A stretch of DNA of 64,000 bases from Ordospora colligata OC4 (lineage: Eukaryota; Microsporidia; Ordosporidae), in assembly GCF_000803265.1 (NCBI RefSeq), contig NW_014575399.1, positions 1 to 64,000 of the forward strand, in the 5' to 3' direction. The position numbers and the translations under genes were made by a program. This document shows positions 9,140 to 18,600 of this stretch, piece by piece (position 1 is the first letter of the stretch; the number at the start of each line of letters is the position of its first letter). The notes below the pieces were generated by a model, which was not told the origin of the DNA, did no database searches, and saw only the letters and a list, made by a program, of their open reading frames with translations.

Positions 9140-9529
9140 CTATCTCATGCATTCAACTTGCTTAATTACCTCAAAAGCATCACTGGAAATACATTTTCCA
9201 TTTACGATGTAGTTGTCAAGGATCAGGTGCGTCTCTTTGAAGTTGTAGATGAAGTGGAGTTCACACACTTTGCTGAAAAATCTGTCGTAAATCGACATGA
9301 GGTTGTTTATCAGAGAAAGTACGTACATTCCATTTTCATTTTCAGCGACAAATGCAATGAATATGTCGCCGAATCTGTTGAAAACAACCATTTGCTTGCC
9401 ATCCACAATGTTTTTTTCTACATGACTTAAAACAATCTCTTTGATATCCTCATCAGAAAGTGAGCTTTCATACGTCCTCTTCAGTCTTGTTTCTCCGCTT
9501 GAGCTGAATCCGTATATCTTCTTGATCAT
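9140..9529 (-). CDS. Clathrin adaptor (AP) sigma small subunit
   Basis: The 129-residue longin-fold protein starts MIKKIYGFSSSGETRLKRTY, matching the sigma N-terminus (M-I-x-F-x-x-x-x-x-G-x-x-R-L-x-K-x-Y). It keeps the C-terminal hallmark FFSKVCELHFIYNFKETHLI, ILDNYIVNGKC and a final helix. The KVCELDIIFNF-type stretch separates sigma from zeta-COP. Sigma subunits complete AP tetramers that sort cargo into vesicles; AP-1 versus AP-2 cannot be decided. The start is placed at residue 10 of the longest frame because this is where family similarity begins. It is divergent from calcineurin B with 68 bp between ATGs. Confidence 0.8.
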   Translation of the reverse strand: MIKKIYGFSSSGETRLKRTYESSLSDEDIKEIVLSHVEKNIVDGKQMVVFNRFGDIFIAFVAENENGMYVLSLINNLMSIYDRFFSKVCELHFIYNFKETHLILDNYIVNGKCISSDAFEVIKQVECMR

Positions 9530-9597
9530 GCTCGTAAACACTATGATGTTTATCAAGCATCATGAAACATTCTTAATAAGAATCATGATGCACCCCA

Positions 9598-10194
9598 ATG
9601 GGATCATTGAGCAGCACAATGCTTTGTGAGGAGGAAATAGAGGAGTTGAAAAACAGCACTGTGTTTGATTACAGAGAGATAGAAAACCTATACGAAAGGT
9701 TTCAGTTTTTGGACAAAGAGACACATGGGTATCTGACATACAACGAATTGAACAACATTCCTGAGTTTCAGTCAAATCCGTTCAGTCAGCTGATCATGCG
9801 AAGCATAGAAAAGATGGTTGACTATGACAGGATGACATTTCCACACTTCCTTGCATTTCTGGGAATATTTTCTGAAAAGAGTGATGTGAAGAGCAGGGTG
9901 AAGTATCTGTTTGACATACTTGATCTGAATGGAGACGGAAAGCTCTGCAGAAACGTATTTATTAGAGTAGATAACATAATGGGTCAGAGTGGCCGAGAAG
10001 AGGATGTCAAAAGTCTGATGGATAGCTACGATAGAGGAGGTAAAGGATATATGGATCTGGTAGACTTCACTGAATTCTATGAAAGCAGTCCATCGATTGA
10101 CAGGAACATGATTATTGACTTTTCTAAGAATCTGAGACAGCGGAAGCAAGTCGGGTTTATGCAGATTCTCTGGCCATCGAAGCATGAGGCATGA
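9598..10194 (+). CDS. CNB1: Calcineurin regulatory subunit B-like EF-hand protein
   Basis: The 198-residue protein has four EF-hand units at about 37-65, 70-95, 104-133 and 143-172. Only the third loop (DLNGDGKLCRNV) is a fully canonical calcium site; the first (DKETHGYLTYNE) and fourth (DRGGKGYMDLVD) are partly kept and the second is degenerate. The start MGSL offers an N-myristoylation glycine as in calcineurin B. The order of LPEL-like and QNP-like motifs (IPEFQSNPFSQLI) matches calcineurin B. It would regulate a calcineurin A phosphatase; a CHP-like exchanger partner is the alternative. CACCCCA abuts the ATG. Confidence 0.8.
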   Translation: MGSLSSTMLCEEEIEELKNSTVFDYREIENLYERFQFLDKETHGYLTYNELNNIPEFQSNPFSQLIMRSIEKMVDYDRMTFPHFLAFLGIFSEKSDVKSRVKYLFDILDLNGDGKLCRNVFIRVDNIMGQSGREEDVKSLMDSYDRGGKGYMDLVDFTEFYESSPSIDRNMIIDFSKNLRQRKQVGFMQILWPSKHEA

Positions 10195-10308
10195 ACTAAG
10201 CCTTGATTGTGTAATATCGCTAATAAATGGTTTTTATTTACATGAATGTGTGAGTATTATGGATAAGATTGCTCTTTGTATTTGTATGTTTTGTAAAAGT
10301 GTAGCAAG

Positions 10309-11766
10309 ATGGCACATGAAGAGCACGACATTAATCAATTTGGAATGGATGACCCACCTGGAATGTTTTTCAAAAGACATGCAGAACCAGTCAATAGATG
10401 CATAGAAGAAGAGCTAGACATTCTATCGAACCGATTGAATGATTCCATATACTATGAAGACAGGCTTGATGCACTGAACGAGATATTGAAGGCTTCAAGG
10501 ACACATCCTGTCGAAGTAGGTATTTGTGCATTGCAAAGCGTAATAAACTCAATGAGAGAGATGGAGGATGTATCCATACATATTGAGGTGATAAAAAACA
10601 CTCTTGAATGCAGAAGCAGGATGGAGTTCATCGACATTATTGTAAGCAATCACTCGAGTCTGGGTGCAATATGCAGCTGCATTCAGGAAAATAAAGAAGA
10701 AGAAAATATTTACGACCTTTTATACGAGCTGAGCATATCAGAAGCATTTCCAAAGTGCATGCCAAAAATACCGAATGCAGCTTATTACTGTGTTCATATG
10801 GTAAAGAAGAAAAAAACAGAGCTGATATCCAGACTGATTGAATGCGATGTCAACTTTAAAAAGGAACTCACGTTTGCAGAGGTATTTGAAAATACACTGG
10901 AGGTTCTTAGAAATGGGTTTTCTAAGGAAATGATGGCGCTACTGGTTCATCTTTTAAAAGACTGCACATTCAACCAAAACTACTTCAATGAACTGAATTG
11001 GGATGCCATACTAAAGTATAGAGCTACACATCAGAATGAAACAGATCAGGTTTTGAGTTCACTCATAGATCTGAAGAACCCAGACTTTCCAAGGATCCAA
11101 TGCTCAGTGCATAAGCGAATTGAAATGCAATCGCTAGTCAATGCATGTGAGTGGCGCCTTATATATCTTATCATAAAAGATAATGCTCAATATACGCAGG
11201 AGGCACTCTCGCTGATTTCTTCAGAAAACATTGCAAATGCATGTAATCAAAAGGCATTCACTCGAAGGAATGACGCATATTTGCTAGCAGACTATCTTTT
11301 GATGCACGACTCCTTTGATCTTCCAGAGCATGATTCATACAGAATATATACTCTAAAGTGCTTTCATGGCAGACAGCTATCTTTGGAATCAATCGCATCA
11401 AAAATGATAAGTGAGATAGATATGCTTGATCGCATAGATGAGTGCAGTGTTTTGGACTTGTTGGTATTTGTTATCTTCAATTTTCAGGCATCTTGGGCAG
11501 ACAAGATCACCATCAAGCTTGTTGAGATATTCAATGATTACACACGACCAAATATACACAGGAGTCTATGCCTGATTGCTCTTATGATGCTAGATACGCC
11601 AATAGATTCAATAGGAGTAAACCAGTATGCTGCTGCACACATCCTCAGAGAAACAAGGCTTCAACTGTGTTCGCTATCACAGCATCCAGAGCTCTACATG
11701 ACCGATCACATGGTAGATACCTTAATAGATAATGTAAATGATTTAATACTCACGAAATGCACTTGA
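10309..11766 (+). CDS. USO1: Uso1/p115-like vesicle tethering factor (head domain only)
   Basis: The N-terminal stretch YEDRLDALNEILKASRTHPV followed by EVGICALQSVINSM matches the p115/Uso1 pattern (DDRR-x-A-x-x-L-K-x-L-S-x-x-x-x-x-EVG-x-x-A). The rest of the 485 residues is an alpha-solenoid of armadillo-like helices, as in the p115 globular head. The long coiled-coil tail of yeast Uso1 (1790 residues) is absent. The family tethers COPII vesicles at the Golgi with Ypt1/Rab1. Sec31, delta-COP and a Tip20-like protein occur in the same window. The start may be at 10363 (residue 19), which follows CCCACCTGGA exactly. Confidence 0.68.
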   Translation: MAHEEHDINQFGMDDPPGMFFKRHAEPVNRCIEEELDILSNRLNDSIYYEDRLDALNEILKASRTHPVEVGICALQSVINSMREMEDVSIHIEVIKNTLECRSRMEFIDIIVSNHSSLGAICSCIQENKEEENIYDLLYELSISEAFPKCMPKIPNAAYYCVHMVKKKKTELISRLIECDVNFKKELTFAEVFENTLEVLRNGFSKEMMALLVHLLKDCTFNQNYFNELNWDAILKYRATHQNETDQVLSSLIDLKNPDFPRIQCSVHKRIEMQSLVNACEWRLIYLIIKDNAQYTQEALSLISSENIANACNQKAFTRRNDAYLLADYLLMHDSFDLPEHDSYRIYTLKCFHGRQLSLESIASKMISEIDMLDRIDECSVLDLLVFVIFNFQASWADKITIKLVEIFNDYTRPNIHRSLCLIALMMLDTPIDSIGVNQYAAAHILRETRLQLCSLSQHPELYMTDHMVDTLIDNVNDLILTKCT

Positions 11767-11824
11767 ATTCCAAAATAGCAGAATACCAAGATGAATACAA
11801 AACAAATCTTGTGGATAAATCTCA

Positions 11825-12622
11825 CTAAACTGATTCTGTGTTCAAAGTCCTGGTTATTTCTTTATCAAGATGTCCAAGGAATAATGATATATCTCTGTCA
11901 GTGCAAAGAATATGCGTGCCCTCAGGTATACACACCGTTGAGGAATTACCTACAAGCTTCAGCTTTGGTAATATGTCGCATACACCGTATTCGTCATTAC
12001 CAGAAACAACAAATAAAACCCTAGTATTTGTGACATTCAGATTCATAAAAAAATCATCTGGCAAGTAGCTTGAAAACATATCCTCCTTCCCATACCTGCA
12101 GAATAGATCCATGAATCTCTGCACTTTTATATACATACCTCTGTATTTAATGATTGCATCACTGCTCATATCACGTACCTGGACAATATACTTATCAAGA
12201 TCGTTCATTATATGTTCCTCATACTCCACATCACTGACCGCTCCTTGCAAAACAGCAAGCTTGACGCTTGAATTCCCAAACACTTTCAAATAATGAAGAA
12301 TGTCCTGACATCCTGTTGAATTTCCCACAAGAACCACATCACTCTCAATCTTCATGAGTAATTCATTCAGGTCTTGCGCATCATCATCAATCGTAAATAA
12401 TCCAAAATGTGGATGTGATCTTAGCTGTGGAATAATAAGTCTATAACCGTTGTTTGTGCAGTGCTTTTCAAGAGAGACCGTAAACATATCCACCGTCATA
12501 TTTGCTCCTAGGCCTCCAATATACACTATATTCACATTGCTTTCCACTAAATTCGAGTAGGCCTTAAGATCACAATTCGTATCATAAACAAACACCTTGC
12601 CACAAAGCTCATATTCATTCAT
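11825..12622 (-). CDS. DUF1749 alpha/beta-hydrolase
   Basis: The 265-residue protein has the DUF1749 landmarks: IVYIGGLGANMTVDMF (oxyanion strand), RLIIPQLRSHPHFGLFTIDD, nucleophile elbow GNSTGCQDILHYL with Ser as the nucleophile, VLFVVSGNDEY for the acid, and a late His in EGTHIL. Fungal members include the siderophore esterase SidJ, and many are annotated only as UPF0613. The substrate is unknown. GCCC lies just before the ATG on the coding strand. The gene is convergent with Uso1, with 58 bp between stops. Confidence 0.75.
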   Translation of the reverse strand: MNEYELCGKVFVYDTNCDLKAYSNLVESNVNIVYIGGLGANMTVDMFTVSLEKHCTNNGYRLIIPQLRSHPHFGLFTIDDDAQDLNELLMKIESDVVLVGNSTGCQDILHYLKVFGNSSVKLAVLQGAVSDVEYEEHIMNDLDKYIVQVRDMSSDAIIKYRGMYIKVQRFMDLFCRYGKEDMFSSYLPDDFFMNLNVTNTRVLFVVSGNDEYGVCDILPKLKLVGNSSTVCIPEGTHILCTDRDISLFLGHLDKEITRTLNTESV

Positions 12623-12735
12623 CTATGGGCAGAACATCTCCTCATATAACAACAATCATCCAAATACTAAACACATGTCTTTGTGATATACACGTCATTA
12701 TCATTGCTTGTCAAAGTCCCTTTATATCCTTACAA

Positions 12736-14004
12736 TTAAAAAACCTTTATAATTCGGATTTGATAAAAATATTGTGAATTGATGTTTCTCAGATAAAACT
12801 CTTCTCCACTCTTCACTTCACTTGTCATGCATGCTAAACCACCACACAATCCTTTTGTGAACCAAAACCCTCCCCTTACAACTCTTCCTATCAATCTATC
12901 ACTTTCGTCATAAATAAATGCACATCTATCAATATGGCCCTTTTCCAGCTCGAATATCACAAAAGATCCAATGTTGTCTGCTGCTAGATACATTAAGTTG
13001 GTGTCAATATGCATCTTCTTAGACATCGGCGTTCTTTCATACTTTTCTCGCATAGGATCCACGTATGAGCGTTCAAACTCTTTATAAAGACTGCTGTTGG
13101 GATAATCAAAAGGATATACCATATATTCATTTTCAAATGCAAGTCTTTGCAGCTCCTCAACACATACAGGCACAATTCCTGTATTTATAATATCCTGCCA
13201 AAGACCCATCACCTGGCTCCTCTTGACAAGAATCTTTCCAGACTCATGCTCAGACATACTTCTGATATATAAAACTCGATCTACTTCTGTATCCATTGCA
13301 TCATCAACACTTAAATATCTCTGCTTGCTATATATTTTTGCAAATCTGCTTGAACTCTCGGTAATTGTGTCTAAAAACATCTCATCAGCCTTTATAATCG
13401 ACAAGCAGCATTCAATTCTACTATGCTCTAACGATCCCTCAATACACATTTTCAAGAATTCTAACTCAGCAGAAATAATGACAAAATATTTCTTACTCAC
13501 AATCACTTCAAGAATAATATTTCTGAAAGCAATCATTTGGATAATATCCTCAATCTCAAGATTGACTCCCAGTTCAGATGCAAATGACATTATACTTTCT
13601 TTTTCATAGACAACAACTTTCTTATATGACTCGTCAAAAACATATCCTCTGTTTTGTGACTTGTATATGAATTTGCTGCTCTTAAGCCGTCGCTTCAATG
13701 GAATTGATGTGCCCCATGTCTTGACCATTTCAAATCTTTTTGCATACCATGTGTGTGTTCTTAGTCCGTGCCTGTCTTTCTTTCTTATAGTTTTTCTTCG
13801 GCGTACTCGCTTTTCATGGCTTCTTGTGCGTCTTCTCAGATAGAACGGAAGTCTCTGAAACAGCATGGACTTTCTCCTATTTGCATCAATAGCAGCTTCT
13901 ATTGCCTGTATTTCTTTTGTTCGCTCCTTCACAAAGTCTATTGAGTTGATTTCCTTGTCGTTCATTCCGAGGGAGCAAATTTTGTACAACCTTGGATGTG
14001 CCAT
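12736..14004 (-). CDS. POP1: RNase P/MRP subunit Pop1
   Basis: The N-terminal POP1 domain is clear: FQRLPFYLRRRTRSHEKRVR, RRKTIRKKDRHGLRTHTWYA and KRFEMVKTWGTSIPL match the family motif of an Arg-rich region followed by L-x-T-H-x-W-x-A-K-R-F-x-M. A C-terminal POPLD-like region ends with GGFWFTKGLCGGLACMTS. Pop1 is the largest protein of RNase P and RNase MRP, which process tRNA 5' ends and pre-rRNA. At 422 residues it is about half the yeast length (875). It is divergent from the Rad9-like gene. Confidence 0.88.
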   Translation of the reverse strand: MAHPRLYKICSLGMNDKEINSIDFVKERTKEIQAIEAAIDANRRKSMLFQRLPFYLRRRTRSHEKRVRRRKTIRKKDRHGLRTHTWYAKRFEMVKTWGTSIPLKRRLKSSKFIYKSQNRGYVFDESYKKVVVYEKESIMSFASELGVNLEIEDIIQMIAFRNIILEVIVSKKYFVIISAELEFLKMCIEGSLEHSRIECCLSIIKADEMFLDTITESSSRFAKIYSKQRYLSVDDAMDTEVDRVLYIRSMSEHESGKILVKRSQVMGLWQDIINTGIVPVCVEELQRLAFENEYMVYPFDYPNSSLYKEFERSYVDPMREKYERTPMSKKMHIDTNLMYLAADNIGSFVIFELEKGHIDRCAFIYDESDRLIGRVVRGGFWFTKGLCGGLACMTSEVKSGEEFYLRNINSQYFYQIRIIKVF

Positions 14005-14076
14005 TATGCATGAGCAATGTTCTCTTTTTTAACAATCCAATGCAATGCATGAATACAAGCTATTAATGCATTATTA

Positions 14077-14814
14077 ATGCGTTCCATCACATACAAAGAC
14101 AAAGTAGAGTCATTGAATGCCCTAAAAGGTATAATGGACTGTACAATTACAGCACGCAATTCGATAATCATCGACAGGATGATGCAGGTAATCAAAGCGC
14201 CTACTATTTCAATTAACACAATGTATACGGTTTGTATTCAGGTGGTTTCTACTGACAAGACGGCTGTTCTTGAATTTATCCTTGGCAGCAGTGTGTTTGA
14301 AAGCCTGACTTTGAAGAATAAGCATTTATCGATTCCAAGACAAAGATTCTACATGAAGAAGATGAAGCATCTAAGAATAACTACAAATGAGTATGTAATG
14401 ATGTTTGAGTATGTATTTGAGGGGTATGTGTTTAGAAGGAGTGTTTTCCATGCATATGCACAGCCATTTGAAGTTGGATCTGAGCCAAGGATGTATGTGA
14501 TAGGCCTTGATCCAGGGATGATGAAAGCGATGTGCAAGGAAATCCAGAACGAAAAGGTTGAAGTAAGAATATCTAATGGAATGGGAGAAGTGCGTGGTAG
14601 CAGGACTATGGTTAGGTTTAAGATGGAACGCACAGATGAATGGAAGGCAAAGGGAATAGGAAAGAATCTCAAGAGCATTTTTGAAACATCGGATTTGTTC
14701 CATACTATGAAGATGGAGTATGGACCACAGAGCTCATCTATGAAAGTTGTGTTTGTGGGAGACAGTGTTGAAGCAAGTTTTTTTAGTGCATTATACACAG
14801 GCAGTAAGAGTTAA
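14077..14814 (+). CDS. PCNA-fold protein, possibly Rad9-like
   Basis: The 245-residue protein has the two-lobe pattern of a clamp subunit. The N-lobe opens with SLNALKGIMDCTITARNSII and the C-lobe ends with SSMKVVFVGDSVEASFFSAL, like the last strands of Rad9, which read as a strand, polar turn, then F-x-x-A-T/S-L. A linker near residue 130 carries FRRSVFHAYAQPFEVGSEP. Rad9 normally has a long phosphorylated tail, absent here. With the clamp-like gene at 7096-7719 this could form a reduced 9-1-1 ring. The resemblance is by pattern, not strong identity. Confidence 0.4.
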   Translation: MRSITYKDKVESLNALKGIMDCTITARNSIIIDRMMQVIKAPTISINTMYTVCIQVVSTDKTAVLEFILGSSVFESLTLKNKHLSIPRQRFYMKKMKHLRITTNEYVMMFEYVFEGYVFRRSVFHAYAQPFEVGSEPRMYVIGLDPGMMKAMCKEIQNEKVEVRISNGMGEVRGSRTMVRFKMERTDEWKAKGIGKNLKSIFETSDLFHTMKMEYGPQSSSMKVVFVGDSVEASFFSALYTGSKS

Positions 14815-14834
14815 TGGATGATGATTAAGGATTT

Positions 14835-15075
14835 TAAATAATAGTAAATACTAAGGTATTCATGAGCAATAGAGTGGATTAACAATAGAATGGATGTTTT
14901 TGAATATTATTAAGATCTTGAATGAACAGTAGAGTCAATAATGGTAAATACTAAGATTATGTATTAACAATAGCATAACCAATGTTGACAAGTAAAAAGA
15001 TTATGCATTAACAATATAATAACCAATGTTAATGAATAATATAGATGTTGAATGAACAGAACAGTAGAGTAACAT
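14835..15075. repeat. Diverged direct repeats in an intergenic region
   Basis: The 386-bp gap between the Rad9-like gene and SEC31 contains short imperfect direct repeats. Examples are AGTAAATACTAAG and GGTAAATACTAAG, AAGATTATGTATTAACAAT and AAGATTATGCATTAACAAT, AACCAATGTT twice, and TGAATGAACAGTAGAGT with a longer variant. No open frame or RNA gene was recognised in it. The region looks like decayed tandem duplication. Confidence 0.6.
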
Positions 15076-15200
15076 AAATGTTGATATAATTATTTGTATT
15101 GTTGATGCTGTGGCATTTATAATTATGTTGAGTTGTGATGAATGTGATATTAAATAGATAGATGGATGGATTCAAGTTGTGTGTTTTGAAGACCCCTTAA

Positions 15201-18071
15201 ATGAAATTCAACAAAAGATGTCTGACTGCGTTTTCTGATGAAAGCCCGTTCATGGCGATGGGAACAAAGAGCAAGCTATTTGATACGTCGTTTTCGCTGA
15301 CATCTGAACTGTTTCTGTATGATTACAGTCTTGGCATACAGTATCCGTCACTACAGACAGACAACAAGTTTTATAGATTGAAGTGGTGCGAGGGGAAAGG
15401 GCACAGTGTTTTGGCGACTGGCAATGAAGAAGGAAAGATGACTTTATATACAGCTGCTCCAGAAAAGGGAGTCTCGTTTGAAATGCTCTCGAGCTGTAAT
15501 GTTTTGGAAGGAAGTGTTCTTGGACTTGACTTCAATCCGTCGAAGGAGGTACTTGCGGCTGGGTCATCGAACGGGAAGATTATATTTTGGAATTTGAACA
15601 AGCTTGATAGCCAGTACACAAGCGATATATCGATTTCGTCCAACATTACATGTCTTGCATGGAACAAGAAGGTGTCGAGGATCCTCTGTGCAGGTACAGA
15701 TGATGGAAAGATACTTATTTTAGACATACGGGCGAAGAATGTGGCAATGACGCTTGGAGGAGATGGGATAAACATTGTGAATGATGTTATGTGGCACCCG
15801 AGCGGATCAACTTCTGTGCTTGCTGCCACAGACAAGAAGGCACTGCAGTGCTTCAACCTAAGCTCTGATAGCATGTGTGAGATAGGAGAGCATGAGAATG
15901 GGATGATTGGCCTGTCTGCTATTGATGAGTTGCACATTGCAGCTGCGTCAAAAGAGAAGATAAGCATAATTGAGATGTCTGATAACAGAGTGGTTGATAC
16001 GATTGATGTTGATGGAGTAATTGAGATGAGCTTTTCGAAGAAAGATCCATTGATGGCGTTTTCTTATGCATCTGGAACCACTGAGGTAGTTCCTAGGGTA
16101 AGCATGAATGTGGTTCCACGATACTCTTCATGCATTATTGGAAATAAGGTTATTGCAAAGGAAACTTATGTGATTGAGGACGAATACCTGGACAATGTTG
16201 AGGAGGATGAGTTTCATAGGAAAGTTAAGGAGTTGCTGTACAATAATGGGAAGTATGAACTAAACAGAGAAGAACTGGGTGAGCTTATGTTAGAAGAGTG
16301 TATGAAGATGAATGAAGGATGCTCTGGAGATGAAGAAGATTTGAGCAAAGGTATTGAAGGACTGAAGCTTGATGCAAAGCTTGATCTTTGTGATCCGTTG
16401 ACTCTATCACTTATCAGAGGAGACATGGAGGAGGCGTATGAAAACGCAACAAAAAGCAAAAAGAAAGTTTCTTTATCGCTTCTACTTGCATTGGCAAAGG
16501 ACAAGGATGAGTTTCCGGAGTGCCTGGATAGCTTTGATGACATGTTGATTTTACTATCGGTTACACAGGTAACTTCTGTGTTTTCAAAGCTTTTAGAGAA
16601 GATATCTGCAGATCAATGGCTAGTTTTTCTTGCAACGATCAGCTTTTCGATGCTAGATGATGAAGATTTTGTTGAAAACTCATTGGAGATGGCAGAGAAG
16701 TTGAGAGATGAGCAGAAGTTGTGTGTGTATGCGATTACGAACGATCTTGAGAAGTATTTTGAACTGAAAGCGTCTATGTACAAGAAGCCAACAAATGTGT
16801 ATGAGGTACGTGAATTTTTCCAGAAGTATAAGGGCTTGGTCAGTGATTTGGAGTTGATGGGAGGAGCATACAAAGATCAGATGATTAATGAGTATTTCTG
16901 GTATGGAATAGCACATGGAGAAAAGGCGCCGGATATTAAGTATGATGATGTAGGCATAAACACGTATCTTGGGAATTTGAAGATCCATCATACTGTTGGT
17001 AGTAGAAGTTTAACTGAAAGTGAGAATATTTATGATGTGAAAGATACGCATAGACCTACTGTTACTAAACAAGGGTCTCAAAATATACATGAATCGCAGA
17101 AAGTGATTACTTCTCCAAAGCATAAGGATGCGAGTGTGTATGGAATGTCTCAGAAGCATGGAGAGTGTGACTCGCATGTACAGAATGATTTAAAAAGAGG
17201 ATCTATGATTACGGAAGCGTCTTCAAGTGGCTTGAATAAGATTAAGACCACGCCACCGATGCCATTGATTGGAGGCATTCCACCGAGGCCACAAGTATCT
17301 TCAACACCGAGCCTAGGAAAAGTGGACAGTAAATCACCTGCTTTACAAACACCACAACCTCGTGCAAGCATTCCAAGACCTGGATATGGCACATCAGGGT
17401 CATCAGCATATGCAAGTGCATCGGAGGAGATACTTTCTAAACTTTATGCATCTATTGCAAGCGCATCTTCTGAATATCTAAATAAATCGCCGTCAACGCC
17501 TGTTTATGGATCGATGGCTCAAGGAGCAGGAAGTTCGATGATTGGGAAGGGCACACCACCAAAAATTGGGATCCCTAAGCCTGGAATGATCTCAAGTCCA
17601 ATGATGAGTAATCGGGAAAGTTTCTTGAAGCCTGGAGGAATAGGCATGAATGGATCTGGAAGCTCTGTTATGAGATCTCCACCGCCTCAAATGGGACATC
17701 AAAGTGTGAGTAATGCAGTAAAGCAAGATGACTTGGATTCTGAAAAGATTCTTACTGAGTTTGAGTCTCTGATAGACGACTTAACGGAGAAAGCATCTAA
17801 GAAAGCGAACCTGATAATGAAGAGCAAGCTCAAGGATGTGTCCAAGAAGTTTACATTGTATAAGAGTGTGCCTAGAAACACCTTTGGAACGAGTGTGTTG
17901 AGAGGATTGAATGAGATAAACATGGAGTTGAAGAATAATGTAAGTGTTGAGGAGATGAAGCAGAATGTGCAGAGGATTGCTTCTGAATGCTCAAAGAGTG
18001 GAGAGAACAATGTAGAGATATGGATGCCGTGTGTTTACACGCTATTGCAGATTGTTTATCATCGTGATTAA
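15201..18071 (+). CDS. SEC31: COPII outer coat protein Sec31
   Basis: The 956-residue protein has N-terminal WD40 repeats (about 1-320; for example ILCAGTDDGKILILDIRAKN and a VNDVMWHPSG unit), a helical ACE1-type solenoid (about 330-600; SLIRGDMEEAYENATKSKKK and following helices), a Pro/Ser/Gly-rich disordered segment (about 690-840) and a C-terminal helical domain, which is the Sec31 order. It forms the outer cage of COPII vesicles with Sec13, leaving the ER. The disordered segment is the part that in yeast binds Sec23 and stimulates Sar1. Start: ACCCCTTAA directly before ATG. Yeast Sec31 is 1273 residues, so this is moderately shortened. Confidence 0.93.
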   Translation: MKFNKRCLTAFSDESPFMAMGTKSKLFDTSFSLTSELFLYDYSLGIQYPSLQTDNKFYRLKWCEGKGHSVLATGNEEGKMTLYTAAPEKGVSFEMLSSCNVLEGSVLGLDFNPSKEVLAAGSSNGKIIFWNLNKLDSQYTSDISISSNITCLAWNKKVSRILCAGTDDGKILILDIRAKNVAMTLGGDGINIVNDVMWHPSGSTSVLAATDKKALQCFNLSSDSMCEIGEHENGMIGLSAIDELHIAAASKEKISIIEMSDNRVVDTIDVDGVIEMSFSKKDPLMAFSYASGTTEVVPRVSMNVVPRYSSCIIGNKVIAKETYVIEDEYLDNVEEDEFHRKVKELLYNNGKYELNREELGELMLEECMKMNEGCSGDEEDLSKGIEGLKLDAKLDLCDPLTLSLIRGDMEEAYENATKSKKKVSLSLLLALAKDKDEFPECLDSFDDMLILLSVTQVTSVFSKLLEKISADQWLVFLATISFSMLDDEDFVENSLEMAEKLRDEQKLCVYAITNDLEKYFELKASMYKKPTNVYEVREFFQKYKGLVSDLELMGGAYKDQMINEYFWYGIAHGEKAPDIKYDDVGINTYLGNLKIHHTVGSRSLTESENIYDVKDTHRPTVTKQGSQNIHESQKVITSPKHKDASVYGMSQKHGECDSHVQNDLKRGSMITEASSSGLNKIKTTPPMPLIGGIPPRPQVSSTPSLGKVDSKSPALQTPQPRASIPRPGYGTSGSSAYASASEEILSKLYASIASASSEYLNKSPSTPVYGSMAQGAGSSMIGKGTPPKIGIPKPGMISSPMMSNRESFLKPGGIGMNGSGSSVMRSPPPQMGHQSVSNAVKQDDLDSEKILTEFESLIDDLTEKASKKANLIMKSKLKDVSKKFTLYKSVPRNTFGTSVLRGLNEINMELKNNVSVEEMKQNVQRIASECSKSGENNVEIWMPCVYTLLQIVYHRD

Positions 18072-18346
18072 ATGAGATTGTGTTTGATATTTGTGTTGTG
18101 TTGATGCAGTAAATAAGTAGGAATGTGTTGTAATCGCAATAATTTTATGTATTAACATTTATTTAATATGTAGAAATATTTATAACATCTACTTTGCATG
18201 TTAACATTCATGCTTATAGATATAGTAAACCCCCATTTCACATAGTATGATATATGCAATGATTAGTATCAGCCAGTAAATTGAGGAGCTAAAAGTCAGG
18301 TATCGCATATAATTGAGATATCATTTGCTATGTACGAAAAAAGATT
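18072..18346. other. Intergenic, nothing recognised
   Basis: About 275 bp of AT-rich sequence between SEC31 and tRNA-Glu. No open frame, hairpin-plus-T-run or known small RNA was found by eye. Confidence 0.5.
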
Positions 18347-18418
18347 TTCCCTGTCCGGGAATCGAACCCGAGCCTGCTGCGTGAGAGGCAGCTATCCTAA
18401 CCACTGGACCAACAAGGA
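18347..18418 (-). tRNA. tRNA-Glu (CTC anticodon)
   Basis: The reverse strand folds as a 72-nt cloverleaf. The acceptor pairs TCCTTGT with ACAGGGA, with discriminator A. The D arm is TGGTCCAGTGGTTAGGATA. The anticodon loop CTCTCAC carries CTC, and the T arm contains GGTTCGATTCC. This is the same layout as metazoan tRNA-Glu(CTC). No intron is present. Confidence 0.95.
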
Positions 18419-18600
18419 TGTCCATAACTTGGATAATTCAGAGATTCCGACCGTTATTGGTAACTGATCCTTTGCATTATTTCAGCCTTTATGCTTATTA
18501 ATGCGTTGTATTTCTCTTGTGTTTCATGCTGATTACGATTTGTTATATCCTTGCTCTCTGAAACATCATCAAGCATTATTAAACTGATGCAACAAACACA

